Shown here: positions 1 through 6,025 of the stretch, in pieces
Layout of the letters: each line of letters begins with the position of its first letter
Position numbering within the stretch: position 1 is the first letter of the stretch
Assembly: GCA_009786045.1 (NCBI GenBank)
Contig: WQTY01000001.1
Coordinates: forward strand, 20,160 to 27,447
Reading direction: 5' to 3'
DNA length: 7,288 nt
DNA from: Pseudomonadota bacterium
Lineage (GTDB): Bacteria > Myxococcota_A > Bradymonadia > UBA4248
Program-made: the position numbers and the translations under genes
The notes under the pieces: model-generated
What the model was told of the DNA's origin: nothing
The model's input: only the letters and a program-made list of their open reading frames with translations
The model's database searches: none

Positions 1-1
1 G

Positions 2-17
2 GGGGAACTCGTTCCCC
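2..17. repeat. Short GC-rich dyad after the FMN reductase gene
   Basis: The arms GGGGAAC and GTTCCCC are separated by TC, four bases past the stop codon of the leftmost gene. In RNA this would fold with the central bases open. The 13-base core GGAACTCGTTCCC recurs exactly at 3363-3375, and a similar hairpin lies at 3403-3420, so this is probably the edge of a copy of the same intergenic repeat family. It may also end transcription of the reductase gene, but any U-run would lie outside the window. Confidence 0.5.
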
Positions 18-21
18 TGCA

Positions 22-579
22 TTAGTGCGAGAGTTTCTCGACCCATGCAGCGAATGCTTCGGCAATGGCCTGAAGGAAGCGGCTGGCGGAGGGATCGACG
101 ACGTGGTTGTTTGCATCGAAGAGTTCGGCGGCGTTGCCGATATAGGCTTCTGGTTGTGGCATGATGTAGATATTGAGGAAGCTCAGTACTTGCTGCAGGT
201 GGCGATTGGCACCGAAGCCGCCGATCTTGCCAACGGAGACGCTGATGGCTGCCCCGGGTTTGCCTGCCCAGACATTTTGACCGTAAGGGCGTGAGGCAAT
301 GTCGAGTGCATTTTTGATGAGGGCTGTGTAGGAGCGGTTGTATTCTGGGGTGACGAACAGGAAGGCGTCTGCTTTGGCGATGGTTTTTCGGAATTCGGAC
401 CAGGCCTCGGGCGTTGCGCCGTCATCATCGTAGTCCTGATCGAAGATCGGCAGGTGCCCTATTTCGACGATGTTTGCCACGAAGGTATCAGGCAGGAGGT
501 TGATCAGAGCCTGAGCGATTTTTCTTGAAAATGAACCTCTTCTTTGGCTGCCCACAATCACGGCGATTTGTTTTTTCAT
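22..579 (-). CDS. NAD(P)H-dependent FMN reductase, ChrR/YieF-like
   Basis: This 185-residue flavodoxin-fold protein belongs to the NADPH-dependent FMN reductase family. Members bind FMN and use NAD(P)H to reduce flavin, quinones, chromate or azo compounds in the cytoplasm. Visible family motifs are the N-terminal phosphate-binding loop GSQRRGSFSRK (residues 10-20), the flavin-contacting PEYNRSYTALIKNALD (78-93) and a glycine-rich loop GKIGGFG (117-123). The length is close to the roughly 188 residues of E. coli ChrR/YieF. The ATG at 579 has a GAGGG seven bases upstream (587-591) and the first residues are a typical beta strand, so the start is secure. A 173-base gap separates it from the lipoprotein gene, and it may have its own promoter. 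The true substrate cannot be read from the sequence. Confidence 0.93.
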   Translation of the reverse strand: MKKQIAVIVGSQRRGSFSRKIAQALINLLPDTFVANIVEIGHLPIFDQDYDDDGATPEAWSEFRKTIAKADAFLFVTPEYNRSYTALIKNALDIASRPYGQNVWAGKPGAAISVSVGKIGGFGANRHLQQVLSFLNIYIMPQPEAYIGNAAELFDANNHVVDPSASRFLQAIAEAFAAWVEKLSH

Positions 580-597
580 GTGTTTTCCCTCTTTGTA

Positions 598-620
598 CCC
601 ACATGATTGAGTCCTGTGGG
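598..620. promoter_or_regulatory. Inverted repeat in the leader of the FMN reductase gene
   Basis: CCCACA (598-603) and TGTGGG (615-620) are separated by 11 bases and lie just upstream of the GAGGG ribosome binding site. It could be an operator half-site pair or a small leader hairpin. Six base pairs can occur by chance, so support is weak. Confidence 0.3.
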
Positions 621-629
621 GTGGTATTG

Positions 630-702
630 AATGCCTGGCGACAAGCTTTATGTTGGTTGTTGCCGGCAGGATGACAAATTGCGCCGTTTTCGTCCAGGCA
701 TT
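630..702. repeat. Long inverted repeat between lipoprotein and FMN reductase genes
   Basis: AATGCCTGG (630-638) is matched by CCAGGCATT (694-702). Near the same centre is the perfect 8-base palindrome TGCCGGCA (661-668), so the dyads are almost nested. No T-run follows on the minus strand, so this is not a typical terminator for the lipoprotein gene. On the plus strand the right arm is followed by a T-run (708-714), but no plus-strand gene precedes it. It may be a regulatory site or remains of a repeat. Confidence 0.35.
647..677 (-). promoter_or_regulatory. Weak candidate promoter for the FMN reductase gene
   Basis: On the minus strand a TTGTCA (672-677) is followed after 19 bases by CATAAA (647-652). 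The -35 box is fair, the -10 box matches four of six consensus bases, and the spacer is long. It is placed only because the gap and the inverted repeats suggest a separate transcription unit. Confidence 0.2.
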
Positions 703-752
703 AGTACTTTTTTGTTTGGGGAAATTGTATGGGCACGATTCGCGGCAATACC

Positions 753-1670
753 CTATGGCACAGAAGCCGTGTAGATGCTTTTGACGGCGCAGTGGTCGCT
801 GGATCCGAACCCTGTGGTGGGATCGAGGTTACAGAAAATCACGGTGTATTGATGTTTGTTTTTGAGCGGGTCATTGTGGAGAATGTAGTCGAGTTCGTAG
901 CGGTTCCGCCAGGTGGCGACATTGTACATGCCTTTGGTGCTGATTTCGAGGAGGGCGTTGGCCGTTAGGGTTGTGATGGGGGGAGAATCGGGCGTATCGT
1001 TGAGGTCGCCGCCGAATGCAAGCAGGGTATTGGGGTTCTCCTGGAGCCGTTCTTCGATGAGCCGCCGTACGAGCTGAGCTTCGGCAAGCCTGCGCGAACC
1101 CTCTGCGTCGGTCACTTTGGAGACGAAGTGTGTGGTCAGAACGGTGATTTCGGGTCCATTGTCAAGGCGGATCTCAGCTTCGAGGAGTTCTCTGGCGAGT
1201 CGCCTGTTGCTTCCGTCTGGAAGCGTGTGATTGCTTCGGTGTTTGGCGGTTCTGATGAATTCACCTTTTGCCAGGAGGGCGACGTCGACGCTGGCGGGGG
1301 TGCCGATTTCGCCAAAGAGTGCGGCACGGTAGTCGGGGAGATTGGCCTGGATATCCAGCATGATGGCTTCGGTTTCGATTTCCTGGAGCAAGATGACATC
1401 GGCCTGGATGGTGCGTATGGCGTCGACGGTTTCGTTGAGTTTTCTTTGGTAGGCTTCTTCTGAGAGTACTTTTTCGTAGTCACCGCTGCCGCACCGCCCG
1501 GAGTCGCACTTTTGATCGAAGAAGTTGTGCACGTTGTAGGTAGCAATGCTGAATTCTGGGGGTGGCGGGGGCGGGTTTGGCTTTTGCGAGGTGTTGGAGG
1601 CATCTCCGCAGGCACAGCCTGTCAGCGCCAGCAGGCAGGCCAGAATGACATGGATTAGCTGTTTTCGCAT
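753..1670 (-). CDS. Secreted lipoprotein with endonuclease/exonuclease/phosphatase fold
   Basis: The 305-residue protein starts with a type II signal peptide: basic MRKQ, a hydrophobic stretch, then lipobox LTGC with the lipidated Cys19. A Pro-rich linker (residues 31-38) follows. The rest is the DNase I/Mg-dependent phosphodiesterase fold. The usual active-site elements appear in order: ATYNVHNFF with Asn46, LLQEIE with Glu97, TTHF with His181, GGDLNDTP with Asp222 and Asn224, ELDYIL with Asp261, and SSDHCAV with Asp292/His293. The catalytic set therefore looks complete. The substrate (nucleic acid, phospholipid or another phosphoester) is unknown. Residues 55-60 (CDSGRC) add a Cys pair that could form a disulfide, which fits export. 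The start has AGGGA upstream and overlaps the end of the threonylcarbamoyl-AMP synthase gene by 16 bases, implying co-transcription. Confidence 0.9.
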   Translation of the reverse strand: MRKQLIHVILACLLALTGCACGDASNTSQKPNPPPPPPEFSIATYNVHNFFDQKCDSGRCGSGDYEKVLSEEAYQRKLNETVDAIRTIQADVILLQEIETEAIMLDIQANLPDYRAALFGEIGTPASVDVALLAKGEFIRTAKHRSNHTLPDGSNRRLARELLEAEIRLDNGPEITVLTTHFVSKVTDAEGSRRLAEAQLVRRLIEERLQENPNTLLAFGGDLNDTPDSPPITTLTANALLEISTKGMYNVATWRNRYELDYILHNDPLKNKHQYTVIFCNLDPTTGFGSSDHCAVKSIYTASVP

Positions 1671-2308
1671 AGCGTGGTTCCCTGTGGCAGGTATGTTCGA
1701 ATGGTTTCGGCGCTGATGGGGCCTTTTCGCAGGATGGTCCAGACCTTGGGGGTCACGTGCAGGACGGTGGAGGCTTGTCCGCGTGTGGGTGTGGACTGAA
1801 GGATCTTAAAGGCGACATCGTGTGCGCTGAAGATGCGGCGAGCTTCGAGGGAGGTGGTGGCAGGCGGTTCGTTGGCCGAGTTGGCGCTTGTGACGGCCAG
1901 GGGGATACCTGCAGATTTCAGGATTGCCTGGGCGACCGGGTGGTCAGGGCATCGGACGCCAATGGTACCATCGCCTTCGCAGGCCGGGTTGAGGCTGGCT
2001 TTTGCCGGCAGGACGAGTGTCAGTGGACCGGGCCAGAAGTCGGCGGCCAATGCTCTGGCATTGCCAGGATCGACGATCGTTTCTGCTGTGGCCAGGTCTG
2101 CAACCATGACGGGCAGAGGTTTGTCGGGGGTGCGCCCTTTGATGGCGATGAGATGCTCAATGGCAGCATCATGCAGGGCGTCAGCGGCAATGCCATAGAC
2201 CGTTTCGGTCGGGAAAACGATGACCTGCCCGTCGAGCAGGGCCTGGGCTGCGAGGAAGATCTGAGGTTGCATGGGCAGGTCGGGCGTGATCATAATTTCT
2301 ACGGTCAT
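1655..2308 (-). CDS. tsaC: L-threonylcarbamoyladenylate synthase (TsaC/YrdC/Sua5 family)
   Basis: The 217-residue protein makes threonylcarbamoyl-AMP from threonine, bicarbonate and ATP, the first step of t6A37 synthesis in tRNAs reading ANN codons. The YrdC domain fills the whole chain: PTETVYG (residues 33-39), KGRTPDKPLPVMV (57-69), WPGPLTLVL (92-100), GVRCPDHP (117-124), TSAN (140-143), STVLHV (180-185) and RKG (194-196). The C-terminal Sua5 domain is absent, so it is the short TsaC/YrdC type, at a usual length. The symbol is by family; ywlC is another name in use. The ATG at 2308 overlaps the queG stop as ATGA, and its AAAGGA ribosome binding site lies inside the end of queG, so translation is probably coupled. 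A later Met at residue 6 is possible but less well placed. Confidence 0.95.
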   Translation of the reverse strand: MTVEIMITPDLPMQPQIFLAAQALLDGQVIVFPTETVYGIAADALHDAAIEHLIAIKGRTPDKPLPVMVADLATAETIVDPGNARALAADFWPGPLTLVLPAKASLNPACEGDGTIGVRCPDHPVAQAILKSAGIPLAVTSANSANEPPATTSLEARRIFSAHDVAFKILQSTPTRGQASTVLHVTPKVWTILRKGPISAETIRTYLPQGTTLCENS

Positions 2309-3345
2309 GGTGCGATTCCTTTAAGGCAGTGTAAGCTTCTTTGGGCGGCGTCCCGCACCCAGCCACAGGGATGCGTTTCTTCGACGTGCTCAAGCAACGC
2401 TACATATCGCGTTTGCCGGAGGTTTCCAATGACCAGACAGGCATTTCGCTGCAAAATGTGAGGATGAGCGCCGGCCATGGGGGTATGCGTGAGTTTTTTT
2501 CGAAGTTGCTTCTGGGAGGTATCGAGGATGCACTCTGGCGTCAGAGCATCCAGGACAGGATGGGGGGCAGCCGTGCTGGCATAGTGCGCTGCGGGACACG
2601 TTCGCTGGCAGTGGTCGCATCCCCAGAGTGTGCTGCCCATGGCGCGTGCATAAGGCTCTGGCATCGGGCCCCTGTGTTGTGTCGTCCAGTAGGCCAGACA
2701 TCGCCGAAGGCAATAGCCGTCATCGGTCAGGGCGCCGGTGGGACATGCGTTCACACAAGGTCGGTGTCCCACAGAACAGCGGCAGGCTGCGCCCGGATGA
2801 AGCCTCGGGGCAAACTCACCCGCCATCGTGCCAAACTCCAAACACCCTTGATGCGGCGTTAAATCGCGATTCACGAGCAACTCGCCCAAAATCAGGGCAC
2901 TGCCCCAATCGGGGTGCAATAACATGCGCTGATGGCCAATCCAGCCCAAACCGCCCCGCACAGCCCACTCACGCTCCAAAATGGGCGCAGAATCAACACA
3001 GGCACGCCAGGCAATGACGCCGAAGTGCTTTTCAATGACGGCTGCCAGCCCTCTCAGCGCTGCGCGCATGCGGTCGTGGTAATCGCCAAGGACGCAAAAC
3101 CTGCCCCAGCCCTCGACGGCAGGCGGGAGCGCCATGGCAGCGACCAGCAGCGATTGCGTACCCGGCAAAAGGTCTTCGAAACTGCGCCGGCAGGCAGCAT
3201 GCTGCTGCAAATAGCCGAGCCCTTCGGGGAGCCCGGAGGCAACAGACGCGCAGAAGACATCGTATGTCATGGGAGGGTCAGCCCCCACAACGGCGAGCGC
3301 CACCAGGCCCAGTGAGCGCACTTCAGACTGCACGTCGTTGGTCAT
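2305..3345 (-). CDS. queG: Epoxyqueuosine reductase, with atypical first Fe-S motif
   Basis: QueG uses cobalamin and two [4Fe-4S] clusters to reduce epoxyqueuosine to queuosine at the wobble base of GUN-anticodon tRNAs. The 346-residue protein shows the family landmarks: GDYHDRMR (residues 87-94), VDSAPILEREWAVRGGLGWIG (117-137) with the likely catalytic acid Asp118, LGELLVNRDL (153-162), CPTGAL (201-206), RRCLAYWT (214-221) and GCDHCQRTCP (242-251). A C-terminal HEAT-like segment begins near RNACLVIGN (300-308). The second cluster motif is normal. The first normally reads CxxCxxCxxxCP; here Cys197 and Cys201 are present, but residues 191 and 194 are Ser and His, with cysteines at 188 and 190 instead. 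The residue after WIG, usually Lys, is His138. The start has AGGA seven bases upstream. The gene heads an overlapping run with tsaC and the lipoprotein gene. Confidence 0.93.
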   Translation of the reverse strand: MTNDVQSEVRSLGLVALAVVGADPPMTYDVFCASVASGLPEGLGYLQQHAACRRSFEDLLPGTQSLLVAAMALPPAVEGWGRFCVLGDYHDRMRAALRGLAAVIEKHFGVIAWRACVDSAPILEREWAVRGGLGWIGHQRMLLHPDWGSALILGELLVNRDLTPHQGCLEFGTMAGEFAPRLHPGAACRCSVGHRPCVNACPTGALTDDGYCLRRCLAYWTTQHRGPMPEPYARAMGSTLWGCDHCQRTCPAAHYASTAAPHPVLDALTPECILDTSQKQLRKKLTHTPMAGAHPHILQRNACLVIGNLRQTRYVALLEHVEETHPCGWVRDAAQRSLHCLKGIAP

Positions 3346-3360
3346 GCCGATTCCTGTTCG

Positions 3361-3548
3361 GTGGAACTCGTTCCCTGCGATGATGATTGGTGAGAATTTT
3401 TGAGGGGGAAGTCTCCCCCTGCGCCGCTATCGGCCGCGGCCGATACGCGTCTACCCCCTCTGCGGGGCGGCCGCCCCGCAACGCCCCGCTTTTTCAGGGG
3501 AGCATTGCTCCCCCGAACCCCCTGCGATGCTTGCGCATCGCTTTGGGG
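3361..3548. repeat. Array of GC-rich palindromes between queG and the VWA gene
   Basis: Six dyads follow one another: GGAAC/GTTCC (3363-3374), AGGGGGA/TCCCCCT with loop AGTC (3403-3420), an 18-base perfect palindrome (3428-3445), a 20-base perfect palindrome TGCGGGGCGGCCGCCCCGCA (3461-3480), GGGGAGCA/TGCTCCCC (3497-3513) and GCGATGC/GCATCGC with loop TTGC (3524-3541). The last is flanked by CCCC (3519-3522) and GGGG (3545-3548). Reading frames that cross it are low-complexity and are not genes. The part at 3440-3502 recurs inverted at 7166-7236. It lies past the VWA stop and before queG, so it may also end or separate transcripts. Confidence 0.85.
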
Positions 3549-3592
3549 CAATCATTGTCGCCTTTGGATGAAAAGTGTTGCCCCTGTGGCGA

Positions 3593-4264
3593 CTACGACT
3601 TTTTGTCGTTTTTGTCGCGTTTCTCGAAATCTTCCTGAATGCCCATACTCCAATCGTCGCTGAGGGATTCACAGCGTGCAGATTTTCGAAATGACGTGGC
3701 GGCCTGGGCGACGACTTCGTAATTGAGCGCTGTCCCTTTTTTGTCGCTGTGGAAACTCTGTGCACGGTTTCTGCCGATGCCGATGCGGCTGGCGGCTTTG
3801 ACGGCGTCGATATTGGCGCCGAGGAAGATGAACTCCCAGCTGTATTTTTCTTTTTGGTGTTCGATCATCTGCTTTACCTTATCGTCGCTGAACTCGCGGC
3901 TCGCGTTCTCCTCGCCGTCAGTAGTGATGACGAACAGCACCTTGTCAGCACGGTATTCTTCTGCCGTATTTTTCAGTGCGTTGCCGATTTTGAGTATCGT
4001 CTGGCCAACTGCATCAAACAATGCTGTCGAGCCCCGCACGAAGTAATCGTATTCCGTGATGGGGGCGACGGCTTTGATGTCGATACGATCGTGCAGAAGT
4101 TCATACGCGTTGTCAAAAAGGACGGTCGTGATTCGACATTCGCCCGGTACCGCCTGTTGCTTTTCAAGCATGGCGTTGAATCCGCCAATGGTGTCGCTTT
4201 CCAGGCCTTTCATGGAACCGCTGCGATCGAGGATAAACACCAATTCTGTTCGGTTTGTTGTCAT
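3593..4264 (-). CDS. VWA-domain protein of unknown function
   Basis: The 223-residue protein is a single von Willebrand factor A domain with no signal peptide or membrane segment, so it is probably cytoplasmic. The metal-ion-dependent adhesion site looks intact: DRSGSM (Asp13, Ser15, Ser17), Thr80 in RGSTALFD and Asp116 in TTDGEENASRE. The stretches LESDTIGGFN (21-30), MIEHQKEKYSWEFIFLGANIDA (133-154) and GTALNYEVV (177-185) match, from memory, a family of stand-alone VWA proteins found in many bacteria, especially Firmicutes, and near mobile elements. No member has a function known to me. The reading frame extends 16 codons further, but the ATG at 4264 has GGAG eight bases upstream and begins just before the first beta strand, so it is preferred. 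The C-terminus is charged (EDFEKRDKNDKKS). It follows the cupin gene after 70 bases. Confidence 0.88.
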   Translation of the reverse strand: MTTNRTELVFILDRSGSMKGLESDTIGGFNAMLEKQQAVPGECRITTVLFDNAYELLHDRIDIKAVAPITEYDYFVRGSTALFDAVGQTILKIGNALKNTAEEYRADKVLFVITTDGEENASREFSDDKVKQMIEHQKEKYSWEFIFLGANIDAVKAASRIGIGRNRAQSFHSDKKGTALNYEVVAQAATSFRKSARCESLSDDWSMGIQEDFEKRDKNDKKS

Positions 4265-4272
4265 GAGAGTTT

Positions 4273-4276
4273 CTCC
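4273..4276 (-). promoter_or_regulatory. Ribosome binding site that sets the VWA start
   Basis: GGAG on the minus strand lies eight bases before the ATG at 4264. The in-frame upstream Met at 4312 would add 16 residues with no homology-like character, so this site supports the shorter protein. Confidence 0.6.
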
Positions 4277-4334
4277 GCTTATTTGGGGTATAGGAACACA
4301 GCAACAACTCACATTAGAGCGTTTTCAGCTGAGA

Positions 4335-4676
4335 TTAGCCTGGAAAAACGACGACGAGCAGCATTTTGAACTTTGATATGGCCTGCACGGCATGCGGAAT
4401 GCCCGCAGGCATGACGATGGTCTGTCCGGCTTCGAGGTTGTGGTGCGCTTCGCCAATGGTGACGCTGGCGCTGCCGTGCAGAATATACACCATCGCATCG
4501 CCTTTGGAGGTATGTGCGCTGATTTCTTCGTTTGCATCGAAAGCAAACAGCGTGATGCCGGTGGCTTTGCTCTGAAGCAGCGTGCGGCTGACAACCTGCC
4601 CTTCCTGATATTCGACGAGGTCAGCCAATGCCAGGGGCTGGCTGAAGGGGATGTTTTTCAGTTGATGTGCAGTCAT
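4335..4676 (-). CDS. Small single-domain cupin protein
   Basis: The 113-residue protein is one conserved beta-barrel (cupin_2) domain. The first cupin motif spans FDANEEISAHTSKGDAMVYI and ends in LHG (residues 46-68); the second is AGQTIVMPAGIPHAV (83-97). The usual HxH of motif one is reduced to His55-Thr-Ser57, and the usual Glu is Asp60 or absent; His95 in motif two is kept. Metal binding, if any, would use an incomplete set. This HT-type motif is, from memory, common in small bacterial cupins, so it is a subfamily trait rather than decay. Function is unknown; sugar, small-molecule or sensory roles are possible. The start has AAGGAG at 4684-4689, which overlaps the TAA stop of the ligase-like gene, so it is probably translated from the same transcript as the glycan genes. 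Confidence 0.9.
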   Translation of the reverse strand: MTAHQLKNIPFSQPLALADLVEYQEGQVVSRTLLQSKATGITLFAFDANEEISAHTSKGDAMVYILHGSASVTIGEAHHNLEAGQTIVMPAGIPHAVQAISKFKMLLVVVFPG

Positions 4677-4683
4677 GGTTTGT

Positions 4684-4689
4684 CTCCTT
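4684..4689 (-). promoter_or_regulatory. Cupin ribosome binding site overlapping the upstream stop
   Basis: AAGGAG lies seven bases before the cupin ATG at 4676. Its first two bases are the last two of the TAA (4688-4690) ending the ligase-like gene. This fits a shared transcript and re-initiation after the upstream gene. Confidence 0.7.
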
Positions 4690-6025
4690 ATGAAATGCGC
4701 TGCGTAGAAGCATTGTCGCCAGAAGGCTGTTGCTTGGCAAGTGGTATGGTGTGAACGATGGGTCTGGGTCTGATGGCGTTGGCAGGCTGTGGCTGGGTGG
4801 CTGGGTTTTGTGTGGCATTGAGGCAGGCCAGGAAGATGAAGAGCAGGAGCATGTCAAACGAGAAGAGGGCAAGGACGATGCTGGTCATGCCTCTGGCTGC
4901 GAACATCATGGCGCAGGAGAGGAAAATTGCGTTGAAGATGTTTGGGTGAGCCAAAGCTCGCCAGGCTTGCCGCAAGACGCTGAGAGTGAGCATGAGCAGG
5001 AATGGGAGGGCACCAACATAGCCAGCACCGAGGAGGGCTTCGATGAAGGAGTTGTGCATGTTCACACTTCCCTTGTGGAAGGTGTCGCTGTCGAGAAAAA
5101 TGAGTGAGCGGGATCCTGTTGCCAGACCTTCACCAAACCATGAGATATACTGGAAAGCAAAGGTCCAGTAGTCAGTGCGGCCAGACAGGGAATCGAGTTC
5201 GTCGATACTTTGCCCGCGCATGATGACCCGCATGAGGGTGTCGAGGGCGCCGAGTGAGAAAAGTGCGGTGCAGAGGGCCAGTGCAGAGGCAACCACGACG
5301 CGGCCATAGGCGCGCATCCGCAAACCTTCAATGACAAAGATCATGAGTACCAGGGCCATGACGGCATACGAGGTGCGCGATTGTGAACACAGCAGCGTGC
5401 CAGAGACAATGAGCAGGCGAATGGGCTTGGCTTTGGCGGGCAAAAAGAGCAGGCGGATGATGGCCAGGAGGGAGAGAAAGCCGATGGCATTTGGGTTGAG
5501 CATCGGAAGGTAACCCTGAAGCCATGGCAGGAGCGAAGCGGAACGGCGCAGACCAAGCCCGGGGTTGATGATGGCAAGGATGATCGTTGCCCAGAGGAGG
5601 ATTTCGACGCAGCGGGCAATGGCGACAAACTCTCGTTTTGTATCCGCCTGTGTGGGGCAGCTGACGGTGATCCACATGAGGAGGATGAAGATTTCTGCGC
5701 CTTTCCATGCCACAAGTGCGGGCTGGATGCTGGAGATCCCGCACATGACACCCATGAGGATGTACCAGAGAATGGGCCAGTGACTGGGACGCCAGATCTG
5801 CCTGAGATGGCGGCGTCCCGGCCCGACGAGGGCATAGGCGGCCACGATGAGCATGGGGATCATGCGGCTGATGATCTTTTCGATGCTTGTGCCGCCCCCC
5901 ATATAGTCTTCGATGGGGTTGAAGGTCCAAGAGAAGCTTGTCAGGAACAGGACGACGCGCACGAGGCGATGCATCAGAGGCGTGTTGTCCTGAAGGTGTC
6001 CTGTTTCCGAAACAGCCGGGTTCAT
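4688..6025 (-). CDS. O-antigen ligase/polymerase-like membrane protein (Wzy_C family)
   Basis: The 445-residue inner-membrane protein has about ten or eleven hydrophobic segments, among them roughly residues 20-34, 52-68, 83-98, 108-122, 140-153, 178-196, 217-234, 242-260, 328-350 and 364-402. Wzy_C/O-antigen ligase landmarks are SQSRTSY (214-220) and, in the large periplasmic loop, SGRTDYWTFAFQ (281-292), GEGLATG (298-304) and VNMHNSFIEALLGAGYVG (321-338). Such proteins join or polymerise lipid-linked glycans at the periplasmic face; ligase and polymerase cannot be told apart by sequence alone. The Pro/Gln-rich tail (406-445) is probably disordered. The frame stays open 87 codons further upstream, but that part reads out of frame through the methyltransferase gene and is unlike a membrane protein. 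The ATG at 6025 overlaps the methyltransferase stop as ATGA and lacks a clear ribosome binding site, consistent with translational coupling. Confidence 0.88.
   Translation of the reverse strand: MNPAVSETGHLQDNTPLMHRLVRVVLFLTSFSWTFNPIEDYMGGGTSIEKIISRMIPMLIVAAYALVGPGRRHLRQIWRPSHWPILWYILMGVMCGISSIQPALVAWKGAEIFILLMWITVSCPTQADTKREFVAIARCVEILLWATIILAIINPGLGLRRSASLLPWLQGYLPMLNPNAIGFLSLLAIIRLLFLPAKAKPIRLLIVSGTLLCSQSRTSYAVMALVLMIFVIEGLRMRAYGRVVVASALALCTALFSLGALDTLMRVIMRGQSIDELDSLSGRTDYWTFAFQYISWFGEGLATGSRSLIFLDSDTFHKGSVNMHNSFIEALLGAGYVGALPFLLMLTLSVLRQAWRALAHPNIFNAIFLSCAMMFAARGMTSIVLALFSFDMLLLFIFLACLNATQNPATQPQPANAIRPRPIVHTIPLAKQQPSGDNASTQRIS

Noticed and set aside
708..714. T-run after the 694-702 arm as a plus-strand terminator
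   Set aside because: No plus-strand gene precedes it, and the paired arm is 55 bases away, too far for a typical intrinsic terminator.
1757..2461. Plus-strand open frame of 234 residues
   Set aside because: It is antisense to tsaC and the end of queG, which have full family motifs, and its own product has no recognisable domain.
3361..3548. CRISPR array or tandem repeat
   Set aside because: The dyads differ from one another in sequence and spacing; there are no identical direct repeats with regular spacers.
3342..3765. Several short minus- and plus-strand frames across the palindrome array
   Set aside because: They translate the repeat itself (Gly, Arg, Pro and Ala rich), differ between copies in frame and ends, and lack ribosome binding sites. 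These are the kind of sequence often mis-annotated as hypothetical proteins.
4265..4334. Promoter or terminator between the cupin and VWA genes
   Set aside because: Only poor -10/-35 matches and a short bulged stem were found; neither is strong enough to call.
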